Numbered from the stretch's first letter, positions 1-7,405 are shown. The stretch: DNA of 64,000 nt from Paenibacillus kobensis NBRC 15729 (GCF_004000825.1 NZ_BILZ01000026.1:1-64000); one strand, 5' to 3'. Program-made: numbers and translations. The notes: generated by a model not told the origin, from the sequence alone.

Positions 1-14
1 CGACAACGTTTAAC

Positions 15-43
15 ATCTTATCACATGATGTTCAGTTGCGCAA
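15..43 (-). promoter_or_regulatory. Candidate sigma-A promoter reading left out of the window
   Basis: On the minus strand a TTGCGC -35 box is followed after 17 bp by TAAGAT. It points to whatever lies beyond position 1. A second pair of boxes lies about 120 bp upstream at 133-162, so this may be the downstream member of a tandem promoter such as those before stable RNA operons. The target is not visible and the -35 box is imperfect. Confidence 0.4.
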
Positions 44-132
44 GCATTATTTTTGAATCATTTCTTTCCACATTGTGAATACTTTGATTCACTTTTTCGC
101 TTGCCGGCGTCGTTCATCTTGGCCGGAATTAG

Positions 133-162
133 AATATACCATAGCTTGTCCACAGTGTGCAA
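133..162 (-). promoter_or_regulatory. Candidate extended -10 promoter reading left
   Basis: Minus-strand TTGCAC, an 18-bp spacer and TATATT preceded by TGG (extended -10). The spacer contains a DnaA-box-like TTGTCCACA (plus strand 146-154), and CTATCCACA lies at 192-200 just upstream. It probably drives a gene or RNA left of the window, together with the site at 15-43. Confidence 0.42.
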
Positions 163-270
163 CCCTTTTTTTTTGAAAAACTTGAACCACACTATCCACA
201 ACGTACAGATTACCTTTCTATGCATAGTTATTACGGGCCGCGCAAGCAGACAGCAGCCCGCGGTTATGCG

Positions 271-492
271 TTAACGGTAATTGCGCATATTCAATGCATA
301 GCGCGATAATTCCTTCGGCGTTGCGATTCTTGCAAACATCCGAAAGATAATTTTATATCGTTTCGCAATCGCCTGCTTGATGTCTTCGTCAAGCCGGGAG
401 TCATGAAGATCAAGCATCATTTCATCCAGTTCTTTACGGAGGACGTAGTCGAATTCTTTGCATTCTTTCTCATTGAACAAAATCCCGAGCAT
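271..492 (-). CDS. Small conserved hypothetical protein
   Basis: A 73-residue protein of unknown function. The ATG at 492 is chosen because AGGAGG lies about 12 nt upstream; the frame extends further up but crosses the spoIIM terminator. It has a short hydrophobic start (MLGILF), then a charged, probably helical body rich in Glu, Asp, Lys and Arg, with no Cys-pair or catalytic motif and no membrane segment. It lies downstream of spoIIM in the same direction but is separated by a strong terminator, so it needs another promoter or readthrough. I do not recognise the family. Confidence 0.6.
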   Translation of the reverse strand: MLGILFNEKECKEFDYVLRKELDEMMLDLHDSRLDEDIKQAIAKRYKIIFRMFARIATPKELSRYALNMRNYR

Positions 493-534
493 AACCGTAG
501 TCGGCCTCCTTAAAGTGTGCGTTAACGGGTTAAA

Positions 535-571
535 GAAAAAAGCGTCCCGCTTCATTCGCGTCGGACGCTTT
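535..571 (-). terminator. Rho-independent terminator after spoIIM
   Basis: A 9-bp stem, AAAGCGTCC pairing with GGACGCTTT, followed on the minus strand by TTTTTC. It closes the spoIIM transcript between spoIIM and the small downstream gene. Confidence 0.85.
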
Positions 572-610
572 CTTCCGCTTTATTGTTATGCTCAAAAATT
601 GGAAATTTTA

Positions 611-1228
611 TTACTTGCCTATCACTATGGGTGTGATGATGCTTTCGATTAACGAGGCTGCAAGCAACAGAACAGCAACGCCAATCACGATCGGCACGGT
701 AGCTCTGACATATTGGCCCGCTTCATGAGACAGCTTCTCGTCTTTTGCAAAAATTTGTCCAATGAACCGGAAAGCATAAGAGCCGGACTTCAAACCGTAT
801 GCCGCCGCAATTATCAGCACGGGAATCTCGATGATTCCGTGAGGCAGTATTCCTCTAACAACGATCTCGAATGCTTCGGCTCCGCCATATGTTACCGCAT
901 AATTATGTATCAGATAGCCGATAATCAGGCCGTTGAGCACCATAAAAAACACAGGAAACAGACCGAAGATGAAGCCTAAATAGATGACCAAAGCCGCTTT
1001 AATCGCATTGTTGAAAAAAATAACCAAAAACATCATCAGCGTCGGATTGGAAGTATCGTTGACTGCTTTTGCAATTTCGCGAATCCCTTCGATCTGACTG
1101 TTCATATAAGCGTCTAAGCCTGGAGTCGAAGTTCCCGCAACGATCCCTGCTAAGAACAATACGAGACTTACAGCAATATAAGAGCCCATCGTTCGAAATT
1201 GACCGAGCCATACTGTGCGTCGAAACAT
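611..1228 (-). CDS. spoIIM: Stage II sporulation protein M
   Basis: Integral membrane protein of 205 residues. In Bacillus, SpoIIM works with SpoIID and SpoIIP to remodel septal peptidoglycan during engulfment. About five hydrophobic segments are visible (roughly residues 15-32, 62-82, 84-107, 122-145, 178-200), with the conserved patch GILPHGIIEIP between the third and fourth, as in the SpoIIM/DUF95 family. The ATG at 1228 has AAAGGA 8 nt upstream. It is divergent from pdaB, so two sporulation genes share an 85-105 bp intergenic region, and it ends at a strong terminator. Confidence 0.93.
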   Translation of the reverse strand: MFRRTVWLGQFRTMGSYIAVSLVLFLAGIVAGTSTPGLDAYMNSQIEGIREIAKAVNDTSNPTLMMFLVIFFNNAIKAALVIYLGFIFGLFPVFFMVLNGLIIGYLIHNYAVTYGGAEAFEIVVRGILPHGIIEIPVLIIAAAYGLKSGSYAFRFIGQIFAKDEKLSHEAGQYVRATVPIVIGVAVLLLAASLIESIITPIVIGK

Positions 1229-1262
1229 AGATCGTATCCTTTCTGTTTTCTTGTTTTTTGAT

Positions 1263-1292
1263 GAATATCCGCTGCGTGTACGAGCATAGATT
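1263..1292 (+). promoter_or_regulatory. Candidate SigE-type sporulation promoter for pdaB
   Basis: GAATAT, a 16-bp spacer and CATAGATT match the mother-cell SigE pattern (-10 consensus CATACANT, seven of eight positions). It lies about 40 bp before the pdaB start. The fit to SigE-controlled peptidoglycan genes is inferred from sequence only. Confidence 0.45.
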
Positions 1293-1333
1293 GTACTAGA
1301 ACAAGCCCTTTAATGAGAGGAGCGCCTGACCCA

Positions 1334-2146
1334 ATGAATAGATTTTATGTGTTGAACGGCAAACGATTGAAGCGTTATCTGCTAACCTCCGTGGCCGTCA
1401 TTTTCTCCATCGGTGTCATCTATGCAGAGCGAGACAATATTACGGTATTCGCACCTCAGACGCCAGCGGCCATCTACAGCATCCCGACCGAGAAGAAAGT
1501 CGTCGCTCTTACTTTCGACATCAGTTGGGGGGACAAGCGTGCCGAGCCGATTCTCGAAATATTGAAAGAGAAGAATGTTAAAAATGTGACGTTCTTCCTC
1601 TCCTCGCCATGGAGCCAATCGCATCCTGAAATCGTCAAAAAGATCGTAGATGCCGGATACGAGATCGGCAGTCACGGCCACAAGCACGACAACTACAGCA
1701 AGTATAGCGACGAGGAGATTCGGACGCAAATTACGACCGCGCATACGATTCTGTCCGGTCTCACTGGCAAATCGCCGAATTTGATTCGGCTGCCGAACGG
1801 AGATTTTGACAAGCGTGTATTGCGTATCGCCGAAGAACTGAATTACAAGGTCATCCAATGGGATACGGATTCACAGGACTGGATGAACATCGGCACCGAC
1901 AAAATCGTCGACCGGGTCGTGAACCGCGCTCATCCGGGCGACATCATTCTTATGCATGCAAGCGACTCCGTCAAACAAACACATGAGGCACTCCCTGTCA
2001 TCATCGATCAGCTTCGCGCCAAAGGCTACGAGTTCGTCACCGTTACCCAAATGATCGGCCAGACGGAAGTACAAGGCAACACGGTCAATTCGAAACCGTT
2101 CAACGATCCGTCTGCCCGTATGGAAGCAACTGCCTTAGGATTATAG
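1334..2146 (+). CDS. pdaB: Polysaccharide deacetylase family sporulation protein PdaB
   Basis: Protein of 270 residues with an N-terminal membrane anchor (about residues 13-32) and a NodB-type domain from about residue 57. Its position next to kbaA and gerD is that of B. subtilis pdaB, needed for spore maturation. Motif 1 reads TFDISWGD: the first Asp is kept, while the second metal-binding Asp of the usual TFDDGP is replaced. Motif 2 reads SHGHKHDN and keeps histidines. RLPNGDF and LMHASDS correspond to later motifs. An upstream ATG at 1313 is possible, but GAGAGGAG sits 11 nt before 1334, so 1334 is preferred. Confidence 0.9.
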   Translation: MNRFYVLNGKRLKRYLLTSVAVIFSIGVIYAERDNITVFAPQTPAAIYSIPTEKKVVALTFDISWGDKRAEPILEILKEKNVKNVTFFLSSPWSQSHPEIVKKIVDAGYEIGSHGHKHDNYSKYSDEEIRTQITTAHTILSGLTGKSPNLIRLPNGDFDKRVLRIAEELNYKVIQWDTDSQDWMNIGTDKIVDRVVNRAHPGDIILMHASDSVKQTHEALPVIIDQLRAKGYEFVTVTQMIGQTEVQGNTVNSKPFNDPSARMEATALGL

Positions 2147-2150
2147 AACG

Positions 2151-2182
2151 CAAAAACAAGGGCGATCCCATCGCCCTTGTCC
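2151..2182. terminator. Bidirectional terminator between pdaB and kbaA
   Basis: Perfect 11-bp stem ACAAGGGCGAT/ATCGCCCTTGT with a 3-nt loop and a run of As on the pdaB side, giving a U tract for kbaA. It lies between the two convergent genes and can serve both. Confidence 0.85.
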
Positions 2183-2184
2183 GA

Positions 2185-2817
2185 TTACGAAGCCGGTTTC
2201 GCGATTGTTGCGGAATCGGCTTCTTCCTTATTGCCGCCCAATATCTTATGCAGCATCATAATGAGATACGTATTACAAATAAATAATGGCGTCACCATAA
2301 ATATAACGGACACCGAGTTCGTCTCGCCGCTAATGCTCGGCCAACCTTCCAGCACTGTAACAACGAACATAAAAAATACGGTCGGCACGAATGCGCTCTT
2401 GTTCGTTTGTCTGGTCTTGACGCTGGCAACGATAAGCGAACCGACCGCCAGTACGAGCGGCAAAACCCAGTACAGCCAATCACCCAGCTTGTCCTTATAA
2501 CCGTATAGCATGTAGCCAAGTGCAGCGACCGCGAACACGGACGTGTAGCCCTGCAGCGTCGTCCACATAAACTTTTGCCGAGTTATGCCTAGTGCAATGT
2601 AATTAAGCGTCAAATAAGCGAAGAAGCCCATCATGGCAAAGACACCGATCATAAGGCCGCTGATGGCCATCATTAGTGCATTGTAACCGGTCTCTTCCGC
2701 TTTCAAAAAGCCGTACGACTGGTCCGTGAATTGAAGTGCCAGCCCCAGCACAAGGCATGCTAGCCCTCCAATTGCCATACTGCTCCAGAATAAGAAAAAC
2801 AGTTTGCGTAGTGTCAT
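2185..2817 (-). CDS. kbaA: KinB signalling pathway activation protein KbaA
   Basis: Polytopic membrane protein of 210 residues with about six hydrophobic segments. In B. subtilis KbaA is needed for KinB kinase to feed the phosphorelay that starts sporulation. The order pdaB-kbaA-gerD-salA-cwlD matches Bacillus and supports the call as much as the sequence does. Visible features are an N-terminal helix at about 8-28, a helix-rich core, a charged loop with RQTNKS near residue 137, and a polar tail. Convergent with pdaB across a shared terminator and divergent from gerD. Confidence 0.88.
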   Translation of the reverse strand: MTLRKLFFLFWSSMAIGGLACLVLGLALQFTDQSYGFLKAEETGYNALMMAISGLMIGVFAMMGFFAYLTLNYIALGITRQKFMWTTLQGYTSVFAVAALGYMLYGYKDKLGDWLYWVLPLVLAVGSLIVASVKTRQTNKSAFVPTVFFMFVVTVLEGWPSISGETNSVSVIFMVTPLFICNTYLIMMLHKILGGNKEEADSATIAKPAS

Positions 2818-2927
2818 GCTTAAGTCTCATCCTCCCACAGCGTCACAGAAAACGTCGATTGCGCTGCAATGACGTCATACTGCCCTTTATTTTACCATGT
2901 CCGCAATAAAAAGCTAACCTCCTCTAA

Positions 2928-2956
2928 TGATAATCACGTGAACATTGTGCATACTA
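2928..2956 (+). promoter_or_regulatory. Candidate SigG-type forespore promoter for gerD
   Basis: TGATAA, a 16-bp spacer and CATACTA lie about 87 bp upstream of gerD. CATACTA is the typical forespore SigG -10. GerD of B. subtilis is made in the forespore, so the site fits the gene. The spacer is slightly short. Confidence 0.5.
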
Positions 2957-3042
2957 ACGTCAATAACCTTTATGGGCTCGCGACTGGCAGCATTGACACT
3001 TTCGCCGAGCCGTGTGACGTGATGGAAGGAGACTGACGGATC

Positions 3043-3747
3043 ATGGTCATCCGATGGCGATCGATACGATTAGGAGCGGCTATGGCTGCCATTATCGCGC
3101 TGACGGCATGCGGCGCCGAGCCAGCGCCTCAGAGCGAGCCAATTAGCTACAAAGACATGAAATCGATGGTAATCGACATTCTCAAAACCGAGGATGCACA
3201 GAAGGCGCTGCAGGAATCTGCGAACCAAATAACCGGCAGTTCCGGCTTCAGCTCTAAGCTGTTGACCGTGCAGGATCAGGAGCAGGTTCGAATGGCGGTC
3301 AAAGAAGTTCTCGTATCGCCGGATTACGATAAAGTCATCAAGCAGTTGATGACGGATCCGCGGTTCGCAGGGGAATTCGCCAAGACGGTCAATTCGCAGA
3401 ACAAGCAGATTCATAAAGATTTGCTCAAGGATCCCTCTTATCAGAAAGATTTGATTCAGGTCATGAAGTCGCCTGAGGTCGATAAAATGATCCTGGAAGT
3501 TCTGCAGGGTCCGCAATACCGTAAGACAGTCATGTCGCTCATGCAGGATGCGATGCAAAATCCGCTGTTCCGGCTTGAAGTGCTCGATTTGCTTAAGAAA
3601 GCGGTGCAAGAGGAACTGAAACCGTCTCCCGATTCGTCTTCTGATAAGAAGAAAGAAGAAGGCGGCGATAGCGGCGGCGATGGCGAATCATCCAAGCAAT
3701 CCGACAGCGGTGACAGCGGCGGCGACGAGGAAAACTCCCCAATTTAA
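3043..3747 (+). CDS. gerD: Spore germination lipoprotein GerD
   Basis: Lipoprotein of 234 residues. In Bacillus GerD clusters nutrient germinant receptors in the spore inner membrane. The signal peptide ends in the lipobox LTAC, so Cys23 should be lipidated. The body is helical with several DP(R/S) turns and repeated DxxK patterns. From about residue 197 there is a low-complexity acidic Ser/Asp/Gly tail with a KKKEEGG stretch; with it the protein is longer than B. subtilis GerD (about 185 residues). AAGGAG precedes the ATG. Divergent from kbaA, with a SigG-like promoter between them. Confidence 0.92.
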   Translation: MVIRWRSIRLGAAMAAIIALTACGAEPAPQSEPISYKDMKSMVIDILKTEDAQKALQESANQITGSSGFSSKLLTVQDQEQVRMAVKEVLVSPDYDKVIKQLMTDPRFAGEFAKTVNSQNKQIHKDLLKDPSYQKDLIQVMKSPEVDKMILEVLQGPQYRKTVMSLMQDAMQNPLFRLEVLDLLKKAVQEELKPSPDSSSDKKKEEGGDSGGDGESSKQSDSGDSGGDEENSPI

Positions 3748-3760
3748 CACTCATCCTCAC

Positions 3761-3810
3761 AAAAAACACCCAGTCACACACCTTCATGAAAGAAGGCGTG
3801 ACTGGGTGTA
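3761..3810 (-). terminator. Terminator between gerD and the Mrp gene
   Basis: 12-bp stem ACACCCAGTCAC/GTGACTGGGTGT around a loop that contains a smaller hairpin (CCTTCATGAAAGAAGG). TTTTTT follows on the minus strand, so it mainly ends the Mrp transcript, but it may also stop gerD transcripts. Confidence 0.82.
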
Positions 3811-3820
3811 TTGCTGTACC

Positions 3821-4900
3821 TTAATACTTCGAGATAACACGGCCCGCAAGATCTGCGTAGAGCTGTCCGGTCTCACTATCCGCTTTGTAAACCGACGGGG
3901 AGAAGTCCGGCTCGGACACATGATTGTCCGGTGCGCCAAGCGGAATTTGGGCAAGCAGCTCCGCATTCAGCTGCTCAGCGAGGCGTGCGCCGCCTCCTCT
4001 GCCGAATATATACTCTTTCTCGCCGCTATGACGGTTGTAGAAGTACGACATATTCTCCACGACACCAATAATGTTGTGCTCCGTCTTAAGCGCCATCGCT
4101 CCTGCGCGCGCTGCTACGAATGCGGCTGTCGCATGCGGCGTCGTTACGATAATTTCTTGGCTTTGCGGCATGATCTGGTGCACGTCCAGCGCAATGTCGC
4201 CTGTTCCCGGCGGCAGATCGAGCAGCATGTAATCCAGTTCGCCCCACTCGACTTCGGCGAAGAAGTTGCGAAGCATTTTGCCAAGCATCGGTCCACGCCA
4301 TACGACTGGGCTGTTATCCTCTACGAAGAAGCCCATCGACATCACTTTCACGCCGAACCGTTCAATCGGAATAATACGCTCATTCACTACTTGCGGTCTT
4401 TCTTCGATCCCCATCATATCGGGAACGCTGAAGCCGTAAATGTCGGCATCGATTAACCCGACCCGCTTACCTGCGCGCGCCAGTGCGACCGCCAGATTGA
4501 CCGTAACGGTCGATTTGCCGACACCGCCCTTGCCGCTCGCAATAGCGATAAACTTCGTGCCGCTTTCCGGAGAGAGCAGCGTCGTCGGTTCGATCAACCC
4601 TCCGTGCCCCTTCACCGGAGCGCCTTGCTCGCCTTTCGCGCCTGCTGCAGCCGTCTGAGGCTGTTCAGTTGCGGATTCCGTGCGGAAACGCAAATGGACG
4701 GACTGAACATCTTCCGAGGCAAGCGCGCTGCGCAGTGCTTCCTCTAATACCGGTTGGTCGTCGCCTGTCGCAATCAATACCGTCATCGATACGCCGCTCT
4801 CCTTCACGACGACATCACGGAACTGCGCAGCCTTCCCGGCTGTCCCTTGCTCATCCGCTGCCTTGCGGACAATATCGATCACCTGTTCTCGGGTTAGCAT
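3821..4900 (-). CDS. salA: Mrp/NBP35-family ATPase, SalA type
   Basis: P-loop ATPase of 359 residues. Residues 1-85 form a MIP18-like (DUF59) domain; a deviant Walker A, GKGGVGKST, follows near residue 125, with DADIYG, DLPPGTGD and an FGRGGG motif after it. Mrp proteins often carry iron-sulfur clusters through a CPxC pair just before FGxGGG. Here that segment reads MSYFYNRHSGEK with no Cys, so cluster binding by that site is unlikely. B. subtilis salA occupies this place and affects scoC and exoenzyme expression. The ATG at 4900 is preferred over a GTG at 4909 because GGTGGAG is spaced for it. Confidence 0.88.
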   Translation of the reverse strand: MLTREQVIDIVRKAADEQGTAGKAAQFRDVVVKESGVSMTVLIATGDDQPVLEEALRSALASEDVQSVHLRFRTESATEQPQTAAAGAKGEQGAPVKGHGGLIEPTTLLSPESGTKFIAIASGKGGVGKSTVTVNLAVALARAGKRVGLIDADIYGFSVPDMMGIEERPQVVNERIIPIERFGVKVMSMGFFVEDNSPVVWRGPMLGKMLRNFFAEVEWGELDYMLLDLPPGTGDIALDVHQIMPQSQEIIVTTPHATAAFVAARAGAMALKTEHNIIGVVENMSYFYNRHSGEKEYIFGRGGGARLAEQLNAELLAQIPLGAPDNHVSEPDFSPSVYKADSETGQLYADLAGRVISKY

Positions 4901-5001
4901 CGTTCTCACTCCACCTTCTCGGCTATATACGTTATCGGAAATGGTGTCCGACTATTAGTGCTCTCCCTGCTATTATAACATAGTCAGTTGAGATGTTCGA
5001 T

Positions 5002-5790
5002 TCACGGGGCTGGGACTGGGGCAGCGGGGGTGACGGTTCCGATCTTCTCGCCGGCGCTGAAGCGAAGAATGCCCTGATAAATCGCAGCGGCTATAGAGCG
5101 CTGATAGTTCCCGTCCGACAATCTGCGCGCTTCATCCGGATTGGATAAAAACCCGACTTCCACGAGCGCTAGCGGAACATCTGTAATTTGCTTCATTAAG
5201 TACACTTCATTCTTAATTACCGAAGCAATTCGGCTCGTGTTCTCGAGCTTGCTCCGAATCTCGTCTTGTATAAGCGCCGCGATCTGCCCGTTGTTCGTAT
5301 TGCTCGGATAATAAAAGGTCTGAGCTCCGAACCACTTTGGTGATGGAATGCTATTCATGTGAACACTAATGACGATATCCGGCTTGGCTTGTTTAATGAG
5401 CTCTACCCTCTTGACCAAGTCTTCCGTTTTCCGCCTTGCTGTCGCCTTGGTATCTTTGCCTGCCAAGTCATAATCTCCCTCACGGGTCATAATAACGATC
5501 GCGCCTGCCTGCTGCAAATAATCGCGCAAATAAAAAGCAATCGCTAAGTTCAAATCCTTCTCGATATCTCCCTGCTTGCTGACGGCTCCCCCGTCAATTC
5601 CGCCGTGGCCTGCGTCTATCGCAACTGTCTTGCCTGACAATGGAAGCGACCAGGTTGACATTGTCCGCGTTGACGGCAAATCACCCACGATTAACGCTGC
5701 TGCCGCAATTATAATAAACGCACCGATTGCGATTCGCAGCGCTCCCTTGTAGTTGAGCCAGACGACAATCCGGTTCCGATACCGCCGCAT
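5002..5790 (-). CDS. cwlD: N-acetylmuramoyl-L-alanine amidase CwlD
   Basis: Secreted or membrane-anchored zinc amidase of 262 residues. CwlD makes muramic delta-lactam in spore cortex peptidoglycan together with PdaA. One transmembrane anchor is at about 17-38, then an Amidase_3 domain with AIDAGHGG (zinc His), the second ligand Glu in IEKDLNL, SVHMNS (His) and the catalytic Glu in LVEVGFLSNP. A short Ala/Pro tail ends the protein. The ATG at 5790 has GAGGTGG upstream, and that ribosome binding site lies beside one arm of an inverted repeat in the leader. Confidence 0.93.
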   Translation of the reverse strand: MRRYRNRIVVWLNYKGALRIAIGAFIIIAAAALIVGDLPSTRTMSTWSLPLSGKTVAIDAGHGGIDGGAVSKQGDIEKDLNLAIAFYLRDYLQQAGAIVIMTREGDYDLAGKDTKATARRKTEDLVKRVELIKQAKPDIVISVHMNSIPSPKWFGAQTFYYPSNTNNGQIAALIQDEIRSKLENTSRIASVIKNEVYLMKQITDVPLALVEVGFLSNPDEARRLSDGNYQRSIAAAIYQGILRFSAGEKIGTVTPAAPVPAP

Positions 5791-5799
5791 AAAAAACCA

Positions 5800-5871
5800 C
5801 CTCGTCCCAAACGATTGGTAAGCCGGGCTTTGCATAGAAAGCCTGTACTCTACCATCCTTATGGGACGAGG
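5800..5871 (-). promoter_or_regulatory. Inverted repeat over the cwlD ribosome binding site
   Basis: Perfect 10-bp arms (TGGGACGAGG at 5862-5871 and its complement at 5800-5809) enclose about 52 nt holding a small AAGCC/GGCTT hairpin. The cwlD-proximal arm reads GGGACGAGG on the minus strand and runs into the GAGGTGG ribosome binding site, so pairing could mask it. No U tract follows, so it is not a normal terminator. Confidence 0.5.
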
Positions 5872-5890
5872 CGTTCGATTATGACAACCG

Positions 5891-6013
5891 TTATTCGTGA
5901 TTAGCCGTTAACTGACTGACGACCGAACGGTAGTCAGCTTCTTTCATGATGCCGGTGAGCGGCGAGAATGCGTCAACGCCAATCATGATCGCCCCGTTCC
6001 CCCTCATATCCAT
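5891..6013 (-). pseudogene. sat: Remnant resembling the N-terminus of sulfate adenylyltransferase (ATP sulfurylase)
   Basis: A 40-codon frame between cysH and cwlD. Its centre reads IGVDAFSPLTGIMKEADYRSVV, close to the N-terminal pattern IGxGAFSPLTGFMxxxDYxSVV that I know from bacterial ATP sulfurylases of about 380 residues. It stops with TAA after SQLTANHE, and nothing like the nucleotide-binding domain follows before the cwlD leader. It starts weakly (ATG at 6013, AAGAGG 4 nt upstream). Lying directly after cysH, it suggests a former cysH-sat pair reduced by deletion. The alternative, a real small peptide, is less likely. Confidence 0.6.
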
Positions 6014-6109
6014 TAGGCCTCTTGGAGGCTATATATGCAACTCAGCCGCCCGAAGCATCTTGTTCGACGCTTGGACGGCTGAATGGCATAGCTGGCGTAT
6101 TGGTCCAAC

Positions 6110-6805
6110 TTATTTGTGCAAGCCGCACTCCGTTTTGTCATTGCCCGACCAGCGTCCTGCACGAGGATCTTCACCAGGCATAACTTGACGCGTGCAATGC
6201 TCGCAACCGATCGACGGGTAGTGGTTGTCATGCAACGGGTTGTAAGGAACGTTATTCTCACGGATGTAGTTCCATACGTCTTCGTTCGTCCAGCTTGCAA
6301 GCGGGTTGAATTTCATAAGACCGAATTTATAGTCATACTCGACTTTCTTCGAGTTTGCACGCGTAGGCGCTTGGTCGCGGCGAATACCGGTGATCCAGCA
6401 CTCATACTTGCTGAGGATCTGCGTCAGCGGTTGAACCTTGCGGATATTGCAGCATTGGTTCGGGTCGCTTTTCCACAGTTCTTCTCCGTATTGTTCCGCT
6501 TGTTCTTCCGGCGTAATCGCTGGTTTCACTTGTACATAACGGATATTCGGATAACGCGCTGCAAGAACATCACGGGTTTCAAGCGTTTCTTTGAAGTGGA
6601 AATCCGTATCCAGATAGAAAATATCGATATTCGGATTAACCTTCTGAATCATATCGACGAGCACTACGTCTTCAGCGCCGAAGCTGCATGCGAACGTAAT
6701 GTTCGGGAACGTCTCAATCGCATATTGGATAATCGCCTCAGGGGTTGCGTTTTCGAGCTCTTCGGCCTTCTTGGCAGCAAGTGCTTCTTTTTCAAACAGG
6801 TTCAT
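6110..6805 (-). CDS. cysH: Phosphoadenylyl-/adenylyl-sulfate reductase
   Basis: Protein of 231 residues that reduces activated sulfate (PAPS or APS) to sulfite in cysteine synthesis. PP-loop fold with SFGAEDVVL near residue 42, then DTDFHF and a GIRRDQAPTRA substrate loop. The Cys set CC (NQCCNIRK) and CxxC (CEHCTRQ) marks the iron-sulfur form that can use APS directly; the C-terminal ECGLH carries the catalytic Cys. The start is the ATG at 6805 with GGAGG 9 nt upstream. It has its own promoter. No intact sat gene is beside it, only the remnant at 5891-6013. Confidence 0.93.
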   Translation of the reverse strand: MNLFEKEALAAKKAEELENATPEAIIQYAIETFPNITFACSFGAEDVVLVDMIQKVNPNIDIFYLDTDFHFKETLETRDVLAARYPNIRYVQVKPAITPEEQAEQYGEELWKSDPNQCCNIRKVQPLTQILSKYECWITGIRRDQAPTRANSKKVEYDYKFGLMKFNPLASWTNEDVWNYIRENNVPYNPLHDNHYPSIGCEHCTRQVMPGEDPRAGRWSGNDKTECGLHK

Positions 6806-6845
6806 ATTCAAGACCTCCATACAGTAATAATCCAAGTAAAAGGCT

Positions 6846-6896
6846 ATGCATTAACTTGATTATACTTTCTTAATGCTCATTTGTTCAATGCATTAA
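6846..6896 (-). promoter_or_regulatory. cysH promoter with repeated TTAATGCAT elements
   Basis: Minus-strand -35 TTGAAC (6883-6888), 18-bp spacer, perfect -10 TATAAT (6859-6864). ATGCATTAA occurs at 6846-6854 and 6888-6896, 42 bp apart, and a related TTAATGC sits between them at 6870-6876. The repeats flank or overlap the promoter as an operator would. The regulator is unknown; cysteine-responsive repressors are obvious candidates. Confidence 0.7.
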
Positions 6897-6961
6897 TTTG
6901 TTTTCCTTGCATAGAAGGGCTTGGAATTCCGTGTATTGCCGGCAGCAAATGCCCCATATGC

Positions 6962-7003
6962 AAAAATGCCCCTTCCGTGCACGGAGTGCAGAGAAGAGGC
7001 ATT
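6962..7003 (-). terminator. Terminator after rpsI
   Basis: Minus-strand AATGCCTCTTC pairs with GAAGGGGCATT, with an inner TGCAC/GTGCA hairpin, and is followed by TTT. It ends the truA-rplM-rpsI direction of transcription. Confidence 0.75.
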
Positions 7004-7012
7004 GATGAACGA

Positions 7013-7405
7013 TTAACGTTTCGAGAATTGCGGAGCGCGACGTGCAGCTTTGAGACCGTATTTTTTACGTTCTTTCATGCGTGGGTCACGCGTCAGGAAT
7101 CCTGCACGTTTCAGCGATGGACGGAACTCAGGGTCTGCTTTCAGCAGAGCGCGGGAGATACCGTGGCGGATAGCGCCGGCTTGACCGGAGATGCCGCCGC
7201 CGTTAGCGATGACGATAACGTCGTACTTCGTCGTCGTGTCCGTCAGCGTAAGCGGTTGTTTTACGATCAGTTTCAACGTTTCCAGACCGAAATATTCGTT
7301 CAGGTCGCGTTTGTTAATAGTGATTCGTCCTTCACCCGGCACGAGACGAACGCGTGCTACGGAGTGTTTACGACGACCGGTTCCATAGTATTGAACTTGT
7401 GCCAT
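7013..7405 (-). CDS. rpsI: 30S ribosomal protein S9
   Basis: 130 residues, the usual size for uS9. It sits in the 30S head, and its C-terminal tail reaches the P-site tRNA anticodon; the conserved Ser-Lys-Arg end is present (PQFSKR). The family pattern [14 protein letters not shown] is at the N-terminus and the motif [19 protein letters not shown] is complete. An AGGAGG lies upstream. It follows rplM by 18 nt in the conserved rplM-rpsI pair and ends at a terminator. Confidence 0.98.
   Translation of the reverse strand: MAQVQYYGTGRRKHSVARVRLVPGEGRITINKRDLNEYFGLETLKLIVKQPLTLTDTTTKYDVIVIANGGGISGQAGAIRHGISRALLKADPEFRPSLKRAGFLTRDPRMKERKKYGLKAARRAPQFSKR

Noticed and set aside
5946-6188. 80-codon plus-strand frame over the sat remnant and the end of cysH
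   Set aside because: No ribosome binding site; composition unlike a gene; the minus-strand sat similarity explains the region better.
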